A stretch of DNA of 64,000 nucleotides from Hyphomicrobium sp. (GTDB lineage Bacteria; Pseudomonadota; Alphaproteobacteria; Rhizobiales; Hyphomicrobiaceae), in the NCBI GenBank assembly GCA_002928735.1, contig PERL01000001.1, forward strand, positions 186,001-250,000. Direction: 5' to 3'. The translations under genes and the position numbers were made by a program. Numbering within the stretch: the first letter of the stretch is position 1; each line of letters starts with the position of its first letter. This document shows, piece by piece, positions 8,042 to 19,443 of the stretch. The notes under the pieces were generated by a model. The model saw only the letters and a program-made list of their open reading frames with translations. It ran no database searches and was not told the DNA's origin.

Positions 8042-9694
8042 CTAGGAAGCCTTGGCCGCGACACCCAGCAGCGGCGCGATGCGCTCAATGACCCGCGCCG
8101 TCGTCGGCGCCGCGTTCCGCCCGGCCGTGATCTCCCCGCCTGTGCTCTCCTGCCCCCGGGGCTCGAACAGCATGACAAGCGTCACATAGCGCGGGTCGGA
8201 CGCCGGAAAAGTCCCCAGGAACGACGCGATAACGGACTTCTTGCGATAGCCCCCGCGCGCCGCCATTTCCGCTGTGCCTGTCTTGCCGCCCACCTCGAAA
8301 CCGGCCGCATCGGCTCGCCGCCCCGTTCCCGAGGGATCGGTCACATTGCGCCGCATCACATCGCGCAACAGCGCACTCGTCCGCGCTGACACCACGCGCG
8401 CACCATCCACAGCGTCGTCGCGCGCCAGAAACGTCGGCGTCACAGCCGTCCCACCATTCATCAGCGCCGCCGACGCCGCCGCGAACTGCAACGGCGTCAC
8501 CGCCAAACCATGTCCAAACGCCAGCGTGATCTGTTCGATCCGCCCAACCTGCGCCGGCTTCAAAGGTTCTGGCCCAGCCGAAACCTCCGTCTTCAACGGC
8601 GACCAAAGCCCGAGCTTTTGAAAAAACGCTGTCTGCGCCTCTGCACCCGCTGACAGGGCCAATTGCCCCGCCCCCACATTCGAAGAATGCAGGAAAACCT
8701 CCGCCACCGACATCGGCCGCCCGAGGGGATGCAGGTCTTCGATCGTGAACCGTCCCGCTTTCAACGGCTCACTCGTATCAACCAAACTATCCAGCGACTT
8801 GCCCGTCTCCAGCGCCAACGCAACGGTGATGAGCTTCACAATCGAGCCAAGCTCAAACGTCCCCGCGGCCACCTTGTCGATGCGCTCAGGATCGAGAGCC
8901 TCTTCGGCGATGGCCGGATCGGCGCCCGGACGCGACACCGCAGCCACGACCTCACCCGTACGCACATCCATCACCAGGCCCGCTGCACCTGGCGCATCAT
9001 ACCGCTCCATGGCGCTTTTCAATTCATCGTCGAGCGCATGCATGACGCCCAGATCGAGCGACAGCCGCACCGGCGCCCGCGCCGACAGTCGCGCCCCGTG
9101 CGCCGCCTCCGATGCGCCCACGTCGTCGATATGCCGTTCGATCCCAGACGTGCCGCGATTGTCGATATCGACGCGGCCCAGAACGTGCCCGCCCAACCGG
9201 CCAGCCGGATAGGTCCGCCGGATTTCGTCGACGAACAACACGCCTGGAATGCCTAAGTTGTGCACCCGTTGTGCCATGGCAGGCGTAAGCCCGCGCCGGA
9301 TCCAGACGAACCGCTTCGTCTTGTCCGCAAGGCTGCTGCGCAACGCGCGCACTTCCAGACCGGAAAACATCCGCCCCAATCGCTCGGCTGCCTCGTCCGC
9401 ATCCTGGATCAGATGCGGATCGGCATAGAGCGACGGCATCTGCACGTCGGTCGCCAACAGCCGCCCGTTGCGATCCACGATATCCGGCCGCGCCAACGTC
9501 GACGACGGCGTCGACATCATCGACACGCGGATCGTGCTCGAACCCTCGTTTAGCAGGGCCAGCCGCACCAGTTGCCCACCGACCGCCACGAATGCCAGCG
9601 CCACACCAAGCGCCAGCGCGCGCGACCGCGAACGTGGCGCAGTGCCGATCATGCCCGATCCATCTGCTTTGGATGTGCTGACACGATGAGGCAT
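8042..9694 (-). CDS. ftsI: Division-specific peptidoglycan transpeptidase FtsI (PBP3)
   Basis: A 550-residue class B penicillin-binding protein. ATG 9694 is preferred, 7 bases after the ftsL stop with TGAGGA upstream; the longer reading frame to 9802 runs through ftsL. One N-terminal membrane helix (about residues 25-47), a dimerisation domain with DIVDRNGRLLATD, and a C-terminal transpeptidase domain with the SxxK motif SIVK (Ser284), SSN (about 337-339) and KTGT. It crosslinks septal peptidoglycan in the divisome with FtsW. It is the last dcw gene here; murE does not follow. Confidence 0.96.
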   Translation of the reverse strand: MPHRVSTSKADGSGMIGTAPRSRSRALALGVALAFVAVGGQLVRLALLNEGSSTIRVSMMSTPSSTLARPDIVDRNGRLLATDVQMPSLYADPHLIQDADEAAERLGRMFSGLEVRALRSSLADKTKRFVWIRRGLTPAMAQRVHNLGIPGVLFVDEIRRTYPAGRLGGHVLGRVDIDNRGTSGIERHIDDVGASEAAHGARLSARAPVRLSLDLGVMHALDDELKSAMERYDAPGAAGLVMDVRTGEVVAAVSRPGADPAIAEEALDPERIDKVAAGTFELGSIVKLITVALALETGKSLDSLVDTSEPLKAGRFTIEDLHPLGRPMSVAEVFLHSSNVGAGQLALSAGAEAQTAFFQKLGLWSPLKTEVSAGPEPLKPAQVGRIEQITLAFGHGLAVTPLQFAAASAALMNGGTAVTPTFLARDDAVDGARVVSARTSALLRDVMRRNVTDPSGTGRRADAAGFEVGGKTGTAEMAARGGYRKKSVIASFLGTFPASDPRYVTLVMLFEPRGQESTGGEITAGRNAAPTTARVIERIAPLLGVAAKAS

Positions 9695-9701
9695 GGCGTC
9701 C

Positions 9702-9998
9702 TCAAGGTCCCGTCGAACTGGTGGTGATGTCGCTGGAAGCCAAGCCCGGCCCCGGCAGAAGATGGCGCGCGCCCAAAGGCTCCAGCCCCAATCCCCGTGC
9801 AATCGGCTCGATCCGCTCCGGCCGTGCCAGATGCGCCCGCTCGGCCCGCAGCACCGCGATGTCGGCCCGCGCCTGCTCCGCTTCGCGTTCGCGCGAATGC
9901 AAACGGCTCTCGATCATGCGCGTGTCGTAGTTAAGACCATAAAGGAGAAACGCGCTCGCCAGCGCCATGAAGACCGCAACGAAATTTAGAATACGCAT
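9702..9998 (-). CDS. ftsL: Cell division protein FtsL
   Basis: A 98-residue bitopic protein: a short cytoplasmic N-terminus, one membrane helix (about residues 3-22), then a periplasmic coiled coil rich in Arg, Glu and Ala (SREREAEQARADIAVLRAER). Length, topology and position between rsmH and ftsI identify FtsL, which binds FtsB and FtsQ and activates FtsWI. The sequence itself is weakly conserved in this family, so context carries much of the call. Confidence 0.9.
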   Translation of the reverse strand: MRILNFVAVFMALASAFLLYGLNYDTRMIESRLHSREREAEQARADIAVLRAERAHLARPERIEPIARGLGLEPLGARHLLPGPGLASSDITTSSTGP

Positions 9999-10055
9999 GG
10001 CCCACTCCGGTTCTTACCGGCGTCTCGGCAGAGCCGCGCGCGCATGGTCATCGGG

Positions 10056-11045
10056 TCAGGAGCGGCCGGCGGTGCTCCAAGCTGGAGCGTCCGTCCGGAT
10101 GGCGGCCCTGAGCCGTGCCGAGCGGGCACGCGGGTTCACATCCAATTCACCTTTCTGAGGTGTTAACGGACGCGAGTTAACAATCCGGAAACTGGGCGGC
10201 GAAACTTGTATGTTCTTTTGCGGCAGATAACGCGATCCGTGGTCTGACTTGCCCGACCGTTCCGCCATGAATCTCTTAACGATTCGATCTTCCAAGCTGT
10301 GGAATGTCACCACCACAAGCCGTCCCCCGGGGCGCAGAATTTTTTCAGCCCCCGCCAATCCCCGTTCCAATTCCCCCAGTTCGTCGTTGACGAAGATGCG
10401 CAAACCTTGAAACGTCCGCGTCGCAGGATGCCGCCCGTCTTCCTTCCGCCCGTGAAACACCCGCAGCACGAGATCGGCCAACTCCTTCGTTCGCGTCAGC
10501 GGCGCCACCGCCCGCGCCTTCACGATGGCTCGCGCGATGGCCCGCGACCTCCGCTCCTCGCCATATTCGTAGATGATATCGGCGATCTGCTCTTCGTCGA
10601 ACCCGTTGACGACGTCCGCAGCACTCGGCCCCTCGCGCGACATGCGCATATCGAGAGGCCCGTCGCTTTGAAATGAAAACCCGCGCTCCGCCTGGTCGAT
10701 CTGCATCGACGACACGCCGATATCGAGCACGGCGCCATCGACGGCCTCAACGCCGGACTCCTCGATCGCAGCCGCCATATCTCCAAATGGACGGTGCAGC
10801 AGCGTCAGCCGCGGCGCAAACTCCGCAACAAGCCCGGCACCGGCCTCAATAGCCGTCGGGTCGCGATCAAACGCGATCACGTGCGTCCCGCCCGCCTCCA
10901 GAATGGCGCGCGTGTAGCCGCCCGCGCCAAACGTGCCGTCAATGAATGTTTCGCCGGCTTTCGGACTGAGAGCGTCCAGCACGTCCGGAAGCAACACCGG
11001 TATGTGCCGGGGCGTATCCGCTGTCGAACCGCCCCCCACGCTCAT
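10056..11045 (-). CDS. rsmH: 16S rRNA (cytosine1402-N4)-methyltransferase RsmH (MraW)
   Basis: A 329-residue protein. The N-terminus HIPVLLPDVLDAL and the SAM-binding GTFGAGGYTRAIL are classic RsmH motifs, followed by VLDIGVSSMQIDQAERGFSF and the C-terminal FHSLEDRIVKRF. It methylates C1402 of 16S rRNA in the ribosomal P site. Its ATG overlaps the mraZ stop by four bases (11042-11045), so translation is coupled to mraZ. Confidence 0.97.
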   Translation of the reverse strand: MSVGGGSTADTPRHIPVLLPDVLDALSPKAGETFIDGTFGAGGYTRAILEAGGTHVIAFDRDPTAIEAGAGLVAEFAPRLTLLHRPFGDMAAAIEESGVEAVDGAVLDIGVSSMQIDQAERGFSFQSDGPLDMRMSREGPSAADVVNGFDEEQIADIIYEYGEERRSRAIARAIVKARAVAPLTRTKELADLVLRVFHGRKEDGRHPATRTFQGLRIFVNDELGELERGLAGAEKILRPGGRLVVVTFHSLEDRIVKRFMAERSGKSDHGSRYLPQKNIQVSPPSFRIVNSRPLTPQKGELDVNPRARSARLRAAIRTDAPAWSTAGRS

Positions 11046-11527
11046 CCATCCTCTCCGTCGCCGCCGTCTGATCGCGGCGGTTGCCGTCCAAGAAGCTTAC
11101 GATGCTCCTGGACTTTCTCGCGGGCGACGCGGCGGCGCTCGTCGAACCGCTCAGGCGCCCACATCTGGAATTTGTCGCCGAGCCCAACGAAAGTGACTTC
11201 GGACTGAAGACCGGCGTGGCTGCGAAGCGATTGAGGAAGGACGATGCGCCCGTCCCCATCGATCGCGATGACCTGAACGTCACCGTAGAGCGCGACAGAC
11301 AGTTCGTCACGCTCATCCGAATAGTCCGGCAGGCCTGCGAGAAGCCCATCGATCTTCTGCGCAAGTCTCTCGCCGCCTGCATCGAGTGCCGGAGCATCGA
11401 GCGAAGGATAGCAATAGATTCCACCGGCGTACCCATCGCGCTCGAGTACGGCGCGGAAGGGTGCTGGGATCGACACCCGCCCTTTGGCGTCGATCTTGTT
11501 TGTGAATGTCGAGACAAAGCGGTCCAT
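11042..11527 (-). CDS. mraZ: Transcriptional regulator MraZ
   Basis: A 161-residue protein with two SpoVT/AbrB-type swapped-hairpin repeats (MDRFVSTFTNKIDAKGRVSI, and IDGDGRIVLPQSLRSHAG). MraZ is a ring-forming DNA-binding protein that represses its own dcw operon by binding tandem TGGGN-type repeats. A GGGGG ribosome-binding site precedes the ATG. Four evenly spaced ATGGR repeats lie about 180 bases upstream (see the operator entry). Confidence 0.95.
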   Translation of the reverse strand: MDRFVSTFTNKIDAKGRVSIPAPFRAVLERDGYAGGIYCYPSLDAPALDAGGERLAQKIDGLLAGLPDYSDERDELSVALYGDVQVIAIDGDGRIVLPQSLRSHAGLQSEVTFVGLGDKFQMWAPERFDERRRVAREKVQEHRKLLGRQPPRSDGGDGEDG

Positions 11528-11704
11528 CCCCCGGTTTCGAACCTCGTCTGCGACGCCAACTTATTTTCCGGCCGGGTTCCCTCGAACCTCCCCGAAACTC
11601 ACGCCCTAACCGCTCCGGCGGGGCCGTGGCAGTCGCCAGGATCTGGGCCCTCTCTCCAGATCAGCGCCACGCCACGGTTCCCTACCCGGTGCGGTCGGGC
11701 AAAT

Positions 11705-11739
11705 ATGGGATCGCATGGAATTTTATGGGCGTCAATGGA
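11705..11739. promoter_or_regulatory. Candidate MraZ operator: four ATGGR repeats at 10-base period
   Basis: Reading the plus strand, ATGGG (11705-11709), ATGGA (11715-11719), ATGGG (11725-11729) and ATGGA (11735-11739) recur with exact 10-base spacing, each followed by five variable bases. MraZ of other bacteria binds TGGG-type direct repeats separated by about five bases ahead of its own gene. The exact period and the position upstream of mraZ strongly suggest the autoregulatory site. A fifth ATGGG at 11756 is out of phase. Confidence 0.7.
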
Positions 11740-11830
11740 TCATTAACGATTTGCCATGGGATAACCTGCCCGCTATCGCCACCCATCCGCAAAAACCCGA
11801 CGCGGCGAAATCATCGACGAGACAACAAAA

Positions 11831-11853
11831 AAGGCCCGGATTTTCCGGGCCTT
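11831..11853 (-). terminator. Rho-independent terminator of the Ser-rich protein gene
   Basis: A perfect 10-base-pair stem (AAGGCCCGGA / TCCGGGCCTT) with a three-base loop. On the minus strand it is followed by a run of six or more T residues (complement of 11824-11832). It lies 32 bases beyond the stop of the 11885-12895 gene and insulates mraZ from that gene. Confidence 0.85.
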
Positions 11854-11884
11854 CCTTTTGGCTGTTGAACTAAAAACTGAACGA

Positions 11885-12895
11885 TTACGGCGTCGGCGCA
11901 GTGGGCTCCAAGGCCGGCGGCGTAGTCGTGCCTGAACTGGACGAGTCCGTCGATGTCGACCCATTCGTGGGCGTGCCACTGCTCGTCGACCCGTTCGACG
12001 ATGAACCATTCGTCGAAGTCGAAGACGAGGACGTCCCCGAAGTATCGGCCGGGGAGCTGGTCGATGCTGACGGATCGGACGGCGCGGCACTGCCGCTGTC
12101 CGTTCCAGTCGAGCTGGAACCGCTGGGCGAGGTCGTGGAGGGCGTCTCAGTCGCAGACGACGAAGAAGAACCGCCATCAGCCGGCGCCGTCGAAGAGTCG
12201 CTGGCCGAAGGCGCAGCCGTGCTGTCCGCCGGTGCCGACGTGTCGCTACCGGAGGTAGATCCGGAACCATCCGCTGGCTTGGCTTCGTCAGACTTGGCCT
12301 CTTCCGGCTTGGCATCGCTGCTAGCCGCCGCGTCAGCGGGTTTATCCTCAGGCTTGGCGTCACCCGACGCAGCGTCGGCCGGCCCGTCCTCAGGCTTCGT
12401 GCCTTCAGACTTGGTGTCGTCTGGCTTAGCGGCTTCCGTCGTCGCACCGTCGGTCTTGGCCTCATCCGGCTTCGCATCCACTGCAGCCGCCGGGGCATCA
12501 GCGGTGGCATCTGCTGGCTTAGCCTCCGTTGCCGCCGCCGGGGAGTCAGTCGCTGCGGGTGCGGTTTCACTGGTTGCAGCTGGCGTTTCAGCACTTGGCT
12601 CAACCGCCGGCGCAGCAGCCGGAGCACCACCCGTCAGCTTGGCGCGCTCTGCGGCAATGATGTCCTCGATCTTCTTGAACGCTTCTTCGGCAACGACCGA
12701 TCCAGCGACCTTGCCTTCAAGCTCGGTGACCCGCGCCGTCAGCTGCTTCACCTGCTGCGTGGCCGCATCGCGCGCCAGCTGCACGGCTTCGACTTGCCGA
12801 ACCGCATCATTGCGGCTGGCCATCATCCATCCGGCGACGCCGAGACATGCCAGCGAGACAATCGCGAACGCAGTCTTACTAATTCCTTCAAACAT
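11885..12895 (-). CDS. Membrane-anchored protein with long low-complexity Ser/Thr/Ala tail
   Basis: A 336-residue protein starting at 12895 with GGAGG/GGAG upstream. One N-terminal membrane helix (about residues 5-26, GISKTAFAIVSLACLGVAGW) is followed by a coiled coil (about 30-75, EAVQLARDAATQQVKQLTAR) and then about 250 residues of low complexity: first acidic AKPDE-type repeats (for example DAKPEDKPADAA), then a Ser/Thr/Gly-rich, Pro-ended tail. The tail would be disordered and extracytoplasmic. Function unknown; it could span or organise the envelope. The opposite strand is also open over this length, but only this strand gives a helix, coiled coil, ribosome site and terminator. Confidence 0.7.
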   Translation of the reverse strand: MFEGISKTAFAIVSLACLGVAGWMMASRNDAVRQVEAVQLARDAATQQVKQLTARVTELEGKVAGSVVAEEAFKKIEDIIAAERAKLTGGAPAAAPAVEPSAETPAATSETAPAATDSPAAATEAKPADATADAPAAAVDAKPDEAKTDGATTEAAKPDDTKSEGTKPEDGPADAASGDAKPEDKPADAAASSDAKPEEAKSDEAKPADGSGSTSGSDTSAPADSTAAPSASDSSTAPADGGSSSSSATETPSTTSPSGSSSTGTDSGSAAPSDPSASTSSPADTSGTSSSSTSTNGSSSNGSTSSGTPTNGSTSTDSSSSGTTTPPALEPTAPTP

Positions 12896-13195
12896 TCGTC
12901 TCCACTCCTCCCGGGCATCAGGGCGTGCCCCTCCCGCCACGGGCCTTGACTGACCGGCGGCATTTTATTGCCCTCAAGTCTAAGAGAAGTGTCGCCCCAG
13001 GTGAACACCTGAGTTGACGCTTTTCGCCGAATGGCAGGACTTGGCAAATAATTTTCACCTCGCACGTCCGCCGCCGGCGATTCAACCGCTGGCTGAAGAC
13101 AGCCCCAAATGAGAGCGGACAGATCGCCCCGCGTGTGTGCAGCGCAGCACACGCCCGCGGACGGCAAGACCCAGCCAAACGATACGAAGAGAAAA
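12896..13195. other. Spacer between rnpB and the Ser-rich protein gene
   Basis: Three hundred bases without a gene. It contains a CAGGTG-AA-CACCTG palindrome at 12998-13011, possibly an operator for the Ser-rich protein gene, and a GC-rich hairpin at 13131-13154 (GCGTGTG.. paired with GCACACGC) just 3' of rnpB that may stop or shape its transcript, although it has no T-run. Confidence 0.45.
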
Positions 13196-13606
13196 TGTCA
13201 GTTGGCCTGTAAGCCGGGTTCTGTCTGGAGTTGCCTCCGCGACGGCCATTCATCTGGGACGCCCATCGCTGGACGCCTCGAGCAACCAACCCGGATGGCG
13301 GGCCTGGAAACGGGCTTGCAGGCTGGATTTCTCCACCTGCCGGCCATCCCTATTTGGTCTTGCACCGGATGGGGTTTGCCGTGCCGGCGCCGTTACCGGA
13401 ACCGCGGTGCGCTCTTACCACACCGTTTCACCCTTACCCTCGGGCAAGCCCTCGGGCGGTCTATTTTCTGTGGCACTTTCCCTGGGGTCGCCCCCGGCGG
13501 CCGTTAACCGCCATCCTGTTTCCATGGAGCCCGGACTTTCCTCCACCAGCGCGTTGTACGTGGGCCATAACGCCCCGGCCGGCAGCGGCCGTCCAGCCAA
13601 CTGACA
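13196..13606 (-). ncRNA. rnpB: RNase P RNA (class A)
   Basis: The catalytic RNA of RNase P, which removes 5' leaders from pre-tRNAs. On the minus strand the 5' part contains the universal GAGGAAAGTCCGGGCTCC block (complement near 13523-13550), the middle carries GTGCCACAGAAAATA, and the 3' part contains GGTAAGGGTGAAACGGTG and ends in CCCGGCTTACAGGCC. The two ends form a perfect 11-base-pair P1 helix: TGTCAGTTGGC at the 5' end pairs with GCCAACTGACA at the 3' end (13196-13206). This fixes a length of about 410 bases. A promoter lies immediately upstream. Frames read across this segment are not genes. Confidence 0.96.
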
Positions 13607-13611
13607 CCTGT

Positions 13612-13640
13612 TAAGTGGCCCTCGCGGCGCTAACCGTCAA
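13612..13640 (-). promoter_or_regulatory. Candidate sigma-70 promoter of rnpB
   Basis: On the minus strand TTGACG (13640-13635), a 17-base spacer, then CACTTA (13617-13612). This places the start site within a few bases of 13605, where the P1 helix of rnpB begins. The agreement between promoter geometry and RNA end supports both calls. Confidence 0.5.
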
Positions 13641-13659
13641 GCAAAGCATCGCGCGATCC

Positions 13660-13875
13660 TCAAGCCTTCGTCACCGTCCCGGCCTGATAGACCGGGCGGA
13701 ACCGCCGCGCGCTGATCGTGATCCGCTCGCCGATCTGCGGCTGCGGCTGCCCCTGCAGTACAAAAATCACCGCCAGACCGCTGTCGGTCACGAGTTCACC
13801 GAACGATCCGCTCCACGAGCGCACTGTCCCGGTAAAAATCTGAGTACCCGGCTCGAACAAATCGAGGTCACCCAT
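13660..13875 (-). CDS. Small conserved-looking protein of unknown function
   Basis: A 71-residue protein, starting at the internal ATG 13875 (CGGAGC upstream) rather than the longer frame to 13974. The sequence MGDLDLFEPGTQIFTGTVRS, with later glycines and alternating hydrophobics, suggests a small beta-barrel such as an OB-like fold; no cysteines or membrane segments. It lies between the amidase gene and rnpB on the same strand, 113 bases after the amidase stop. No family recognised. Confidence 0.5.
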   Translation of the reverse strand: MGDLDLFEPGTQIFTGTVRSWSGSFGELVTDSGLAVIFVLQGQPQPQIGERITISARRFRPVYQAGTVTKA

Positions 13876-13988
13876 GGGGCAGCTCCGGTTGACGATCTCA
13901 AGTGCGCGCCAAAATGGGCCGCACCATGGTCTAGTGTCACCTACGACGCCGCACCGTGCCAAGACCTTGCGCAAACCATCGTCACCGG

Positions 13989-14774
13989 TCAGGCAACTGC
14001 AACATCGGGCAACGCATCGACAAGCCGGCGCAAGGTCACGAGTGTCGATTGATCCAGCCGGCTATCGACGCGCGCCGGCCGGAAGTGCAATTGAAACGCT
14101 CTGAGTATAAATCCCAGATCAGCATCGACCGGCCCCTCGGCCGCAACCCCATAGCCATAGCGCGCCAGAAGCCGGCGCGCCTCCGCCACCTCCGGACCGT
14201 CCGCATCCGGACCGATACCGGCATAATCCGAATCGATCGGCTCCGGCGGCACCCAAAACCCGACGCCCTCCTCAGCCATCCGCCGCCAATCGAACTTCTC
14301 GCCCGGATCGATCTTGCGCGACGGCGCGATATCCGAATGCGCCAGCACCCGTTCGGGCGCGATGCCATGCCGCCCGCAAATATCCTGACTAAGCGCAATC
14401 ACAGCCCGCATCTGCGCTTCGGGAAATTCCGGATACCCATGCGCATGCCCCGGGTTTTGGATCTCGATTCCGATCGACGCCGAATTGATATCCGTCTCGC
14501 CATGCCACGACGACACGCCCGCATGCCAGGCCCGCATCTCCTCCGCCACCATCTGAATGACGCGCCCATCGACATCGACGACGTAGTGGCACGACACCTT
14601 GCAATCCGGACGCGACAGAACATCAAGCGACCGCTCGACACTCTCCAAGCCCGTGTAATGCAAAATCAGGATCGACGGCGTGAGACCGCGAAACCGCGGC
14701 TCGATGTTCGGCGATGGAAAAAGATCGGCAACGAGCGGGCTATCCGGCGCGCTGATCAGCGGAACCGCACTCAT
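13989..14774 (-). CDS. N-acetylmuramoyl-L-alanine amidase (AmpD/amidase_2 family) with peptidoglycan-binding domain
   Basis: A 261-residue protein. The amidase_2 domain (about residues 30-160) has the zinc ligands in ILHYTG (His39) and AHSDIAPSRKIDPG (His146, Asp148/Asp156), plus HAG and SIGIEIQN motifs. A C-terminal peptidoglycan-binding domain (about 190-250) has an FQLHFRP-like helix. It cleaves the amide between MurNAc and the stem peptide, for peptidoglycan turnover or recycling. No signal peptide is seen, as in cytoplasmic AmpD. The start overlaps the djlA-like stop by four bases, so the two are co-translated. Confidence 0.92.
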   Translation of the reverse strand: MSAVPLISAPDSPLVADLFPSPNIEPRFRGLTPSILILHYTGLESVERSLDVLSRPDCKVSCHYVVDVDGRVIQMVAEEMRAWHAGVSSWHGETDINSASIGIEIQNPGHAHGYPEFPEAQMRAVIALSQDICGRHGIAPERVLAHSDIAPSRKIDPGEKFDWRRMAEEGVGFWVPPEPIDSDYAGIGPDADGPEVAEARRLLARYGYGVAAEGPVDADLGFILRAFQLHFRPARVDSRLDQSTLVTLRRLVDALPDVAVA

Positions 14775-15481
14775 AGACGCGGCCCTCCAAAGCCGCGCTC
14801 CCGCGCAATGTCTTCATAAGCCGCATTAATGTGCGCAAGCTTCGATGTCGCTGTTTTAACAACACCGGGCGGCGCGCCCTGCGCCATCATCCGGTCGGGG
14901 TGCGTCTCGTGCACAAGCTTTCGATAACGCGCCTTGATCTCCTTTTCGGTCGCATCCGGCATCAAATCGAGGATGGCATAGGGGCTATCTGGATCGCGCA
15001 CGAATTGATCGCGGATCGTGCGGAACTCGGTGTCGCAATAACCAAATCGCGCCGCAACCGTCTTGAGGAAATGATCTTCCGACGGATGCAAAATGCCATC
15101 CGCGCAAGCGATGTACATCAAGCACTCAAGCACCCGCCGCTTTGTCTCCGGATCGCGCTTCAGCATCTCACCGATCCGGTCGGCATAGATCTCGTAGCCC
15201 GTCACATCCTCGGCGGCCTGCTCATAGACACTTTGAAAGCGCGCGATCTCTTCCGGCGGCACGTCGAGAAACTGTTCGAAGATCATCGCTTCCGACGAGA
15301 CCGCCACACCATCCGCGGCCGCCATCTTCGCCGCCAGCACAACGAACGCCGACGTAAACCCCGTCGACTGCACCCACCGCCGCCGCCGCAGAATTCCATA
15401 GGCCTTCAACCGCCGCGCCATGCGGGCAAAGAGCCCCATTCGGGGACGCTGCAGCGTATCGAGAACAGTCTGCTCGGCCAT
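14771..15481 (-). CDS. djlA: DjlA-like TerB and J-domain protein
   Basis: A 236-residue protein. An N-terminal basic/hydrophobic region is followed by a TerB-like helical domain (about residues 45-150, with [11 protein letters not shown] and [13 protein letters not shown]) and a C-terminal J domain (about 167-232) with the HPD motif at 194-196 (HETHPDRM). The J domain stimulates DnaK ATPase. The clear E. coli DjlA membrane anchor is weak here, so it may be soluble. It overlaps the amidase gene (ATGA), a pairing I recall as common beside the dcw cluster in Rhizobiales. Confidence 0.88.
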   Translation of the reverse strand: MAEQTVLDTLQRPRMGLFARMARRLKAYGILRRRRWVQSTGFTSAFVVLAAKMAAADGVAVSSEAMIFEQFLDVPPEEIARFQSVYEQAAEDVTGYEIYADRIGEMLKRDPETKRRVLECLMYIACADGILHPSEDHFLKTVAARFGYCDTEFRTIRDQFVRDPDSPYAILDLMPDATEKEIKARYRKLVHETHPDRMMAQGAPPGVVKTATSKLAHINAAYEDIARERGFGGPRL

Positions 15482-15536
15482 ACCTCAGCACTAACCGCTT
15501 TTCCGCGGCAACAGAAGGGCAGACGCTCCCGGATTT

Positions 15537-15570
15537 CCCCCTCTCCCCATCGCCTTCGATGGGTGAGGGG
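15537..15570. repeat. Two-tier hairpin in the djlA / oxoprolinase divergent region
   Basis: Outer arms CCCCTC (15537-15542) and GAGGGG (15565-15570) and inner arms CCATCG (15547-15552) and CGATGG (15557-15562) make a strong stem-loop. It has no T-run on either strand and lies between two divergent gene starts, so it is more likely a dispersed palindromic element than a terminator. Confidence 0.5.
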
Positions 15571-15667
15571 ATTAAAAAGTTGCACTTGGCTGCTGCGGCT
15601 TGCATCGCCACCCTGCTGTCCGCTAGCTGACACGAATACCGCCGCCCAATTCAAGCAGAAGAAAACA

Positions 15668-19282
<3,615 letters not shown>

Positions 19283-19443
19283 TCGCCGCGCAACGTTATC
19301 CAGTCACAGCGGGAAGATGGTCGACTATCGACGATGCGGCGGGTCGTCCCCGCCGCTTGCTCCGCGTCTAGAATCGGGCATGATCAGGAAGAATTCCCAC
19401 TCGACGCATCCCTTCCGGATGCCCTGTCGATGGAGACCGCCGC

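Larger units (their letters stand above)
11528..11884. other. Leader and control region of the dcw cluster
   Basis: A 357-base spacer with no gene. In the direction of mraZ transcription (right to left) it contains first the terminator of the neighbouring Ser-rich protein gene (11831-11853), then the MraZ-box array (11705-11739) and a roughly 180-base 5' leader for mraZ. The dcw promoter should lie near the repeat array. Confidence 0.65.

Noticed and set aside
11901-12953. 350-codon plus-strand frame opposite the Ser-rich protein gene
   Set aside because: It is Asp/Val/Ala/Ser-rich as expected from the complement of the repeats, with no membrane start, ribosome site or terminator. The minus-strand gene has all of these.
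13109-13614. Overlapping frames of up to 155 codons on the plus strand
   Set aside because: They run across RNase P RNA, which is transcribed from the minus strand.
14831-15667. N-terminal extension of the oxoprolinase frame
   Set aside because: The extension is antisense to djlA, is basic and Arg/His-rich, and does not match the family, which starts at [19 protein letters not shown].
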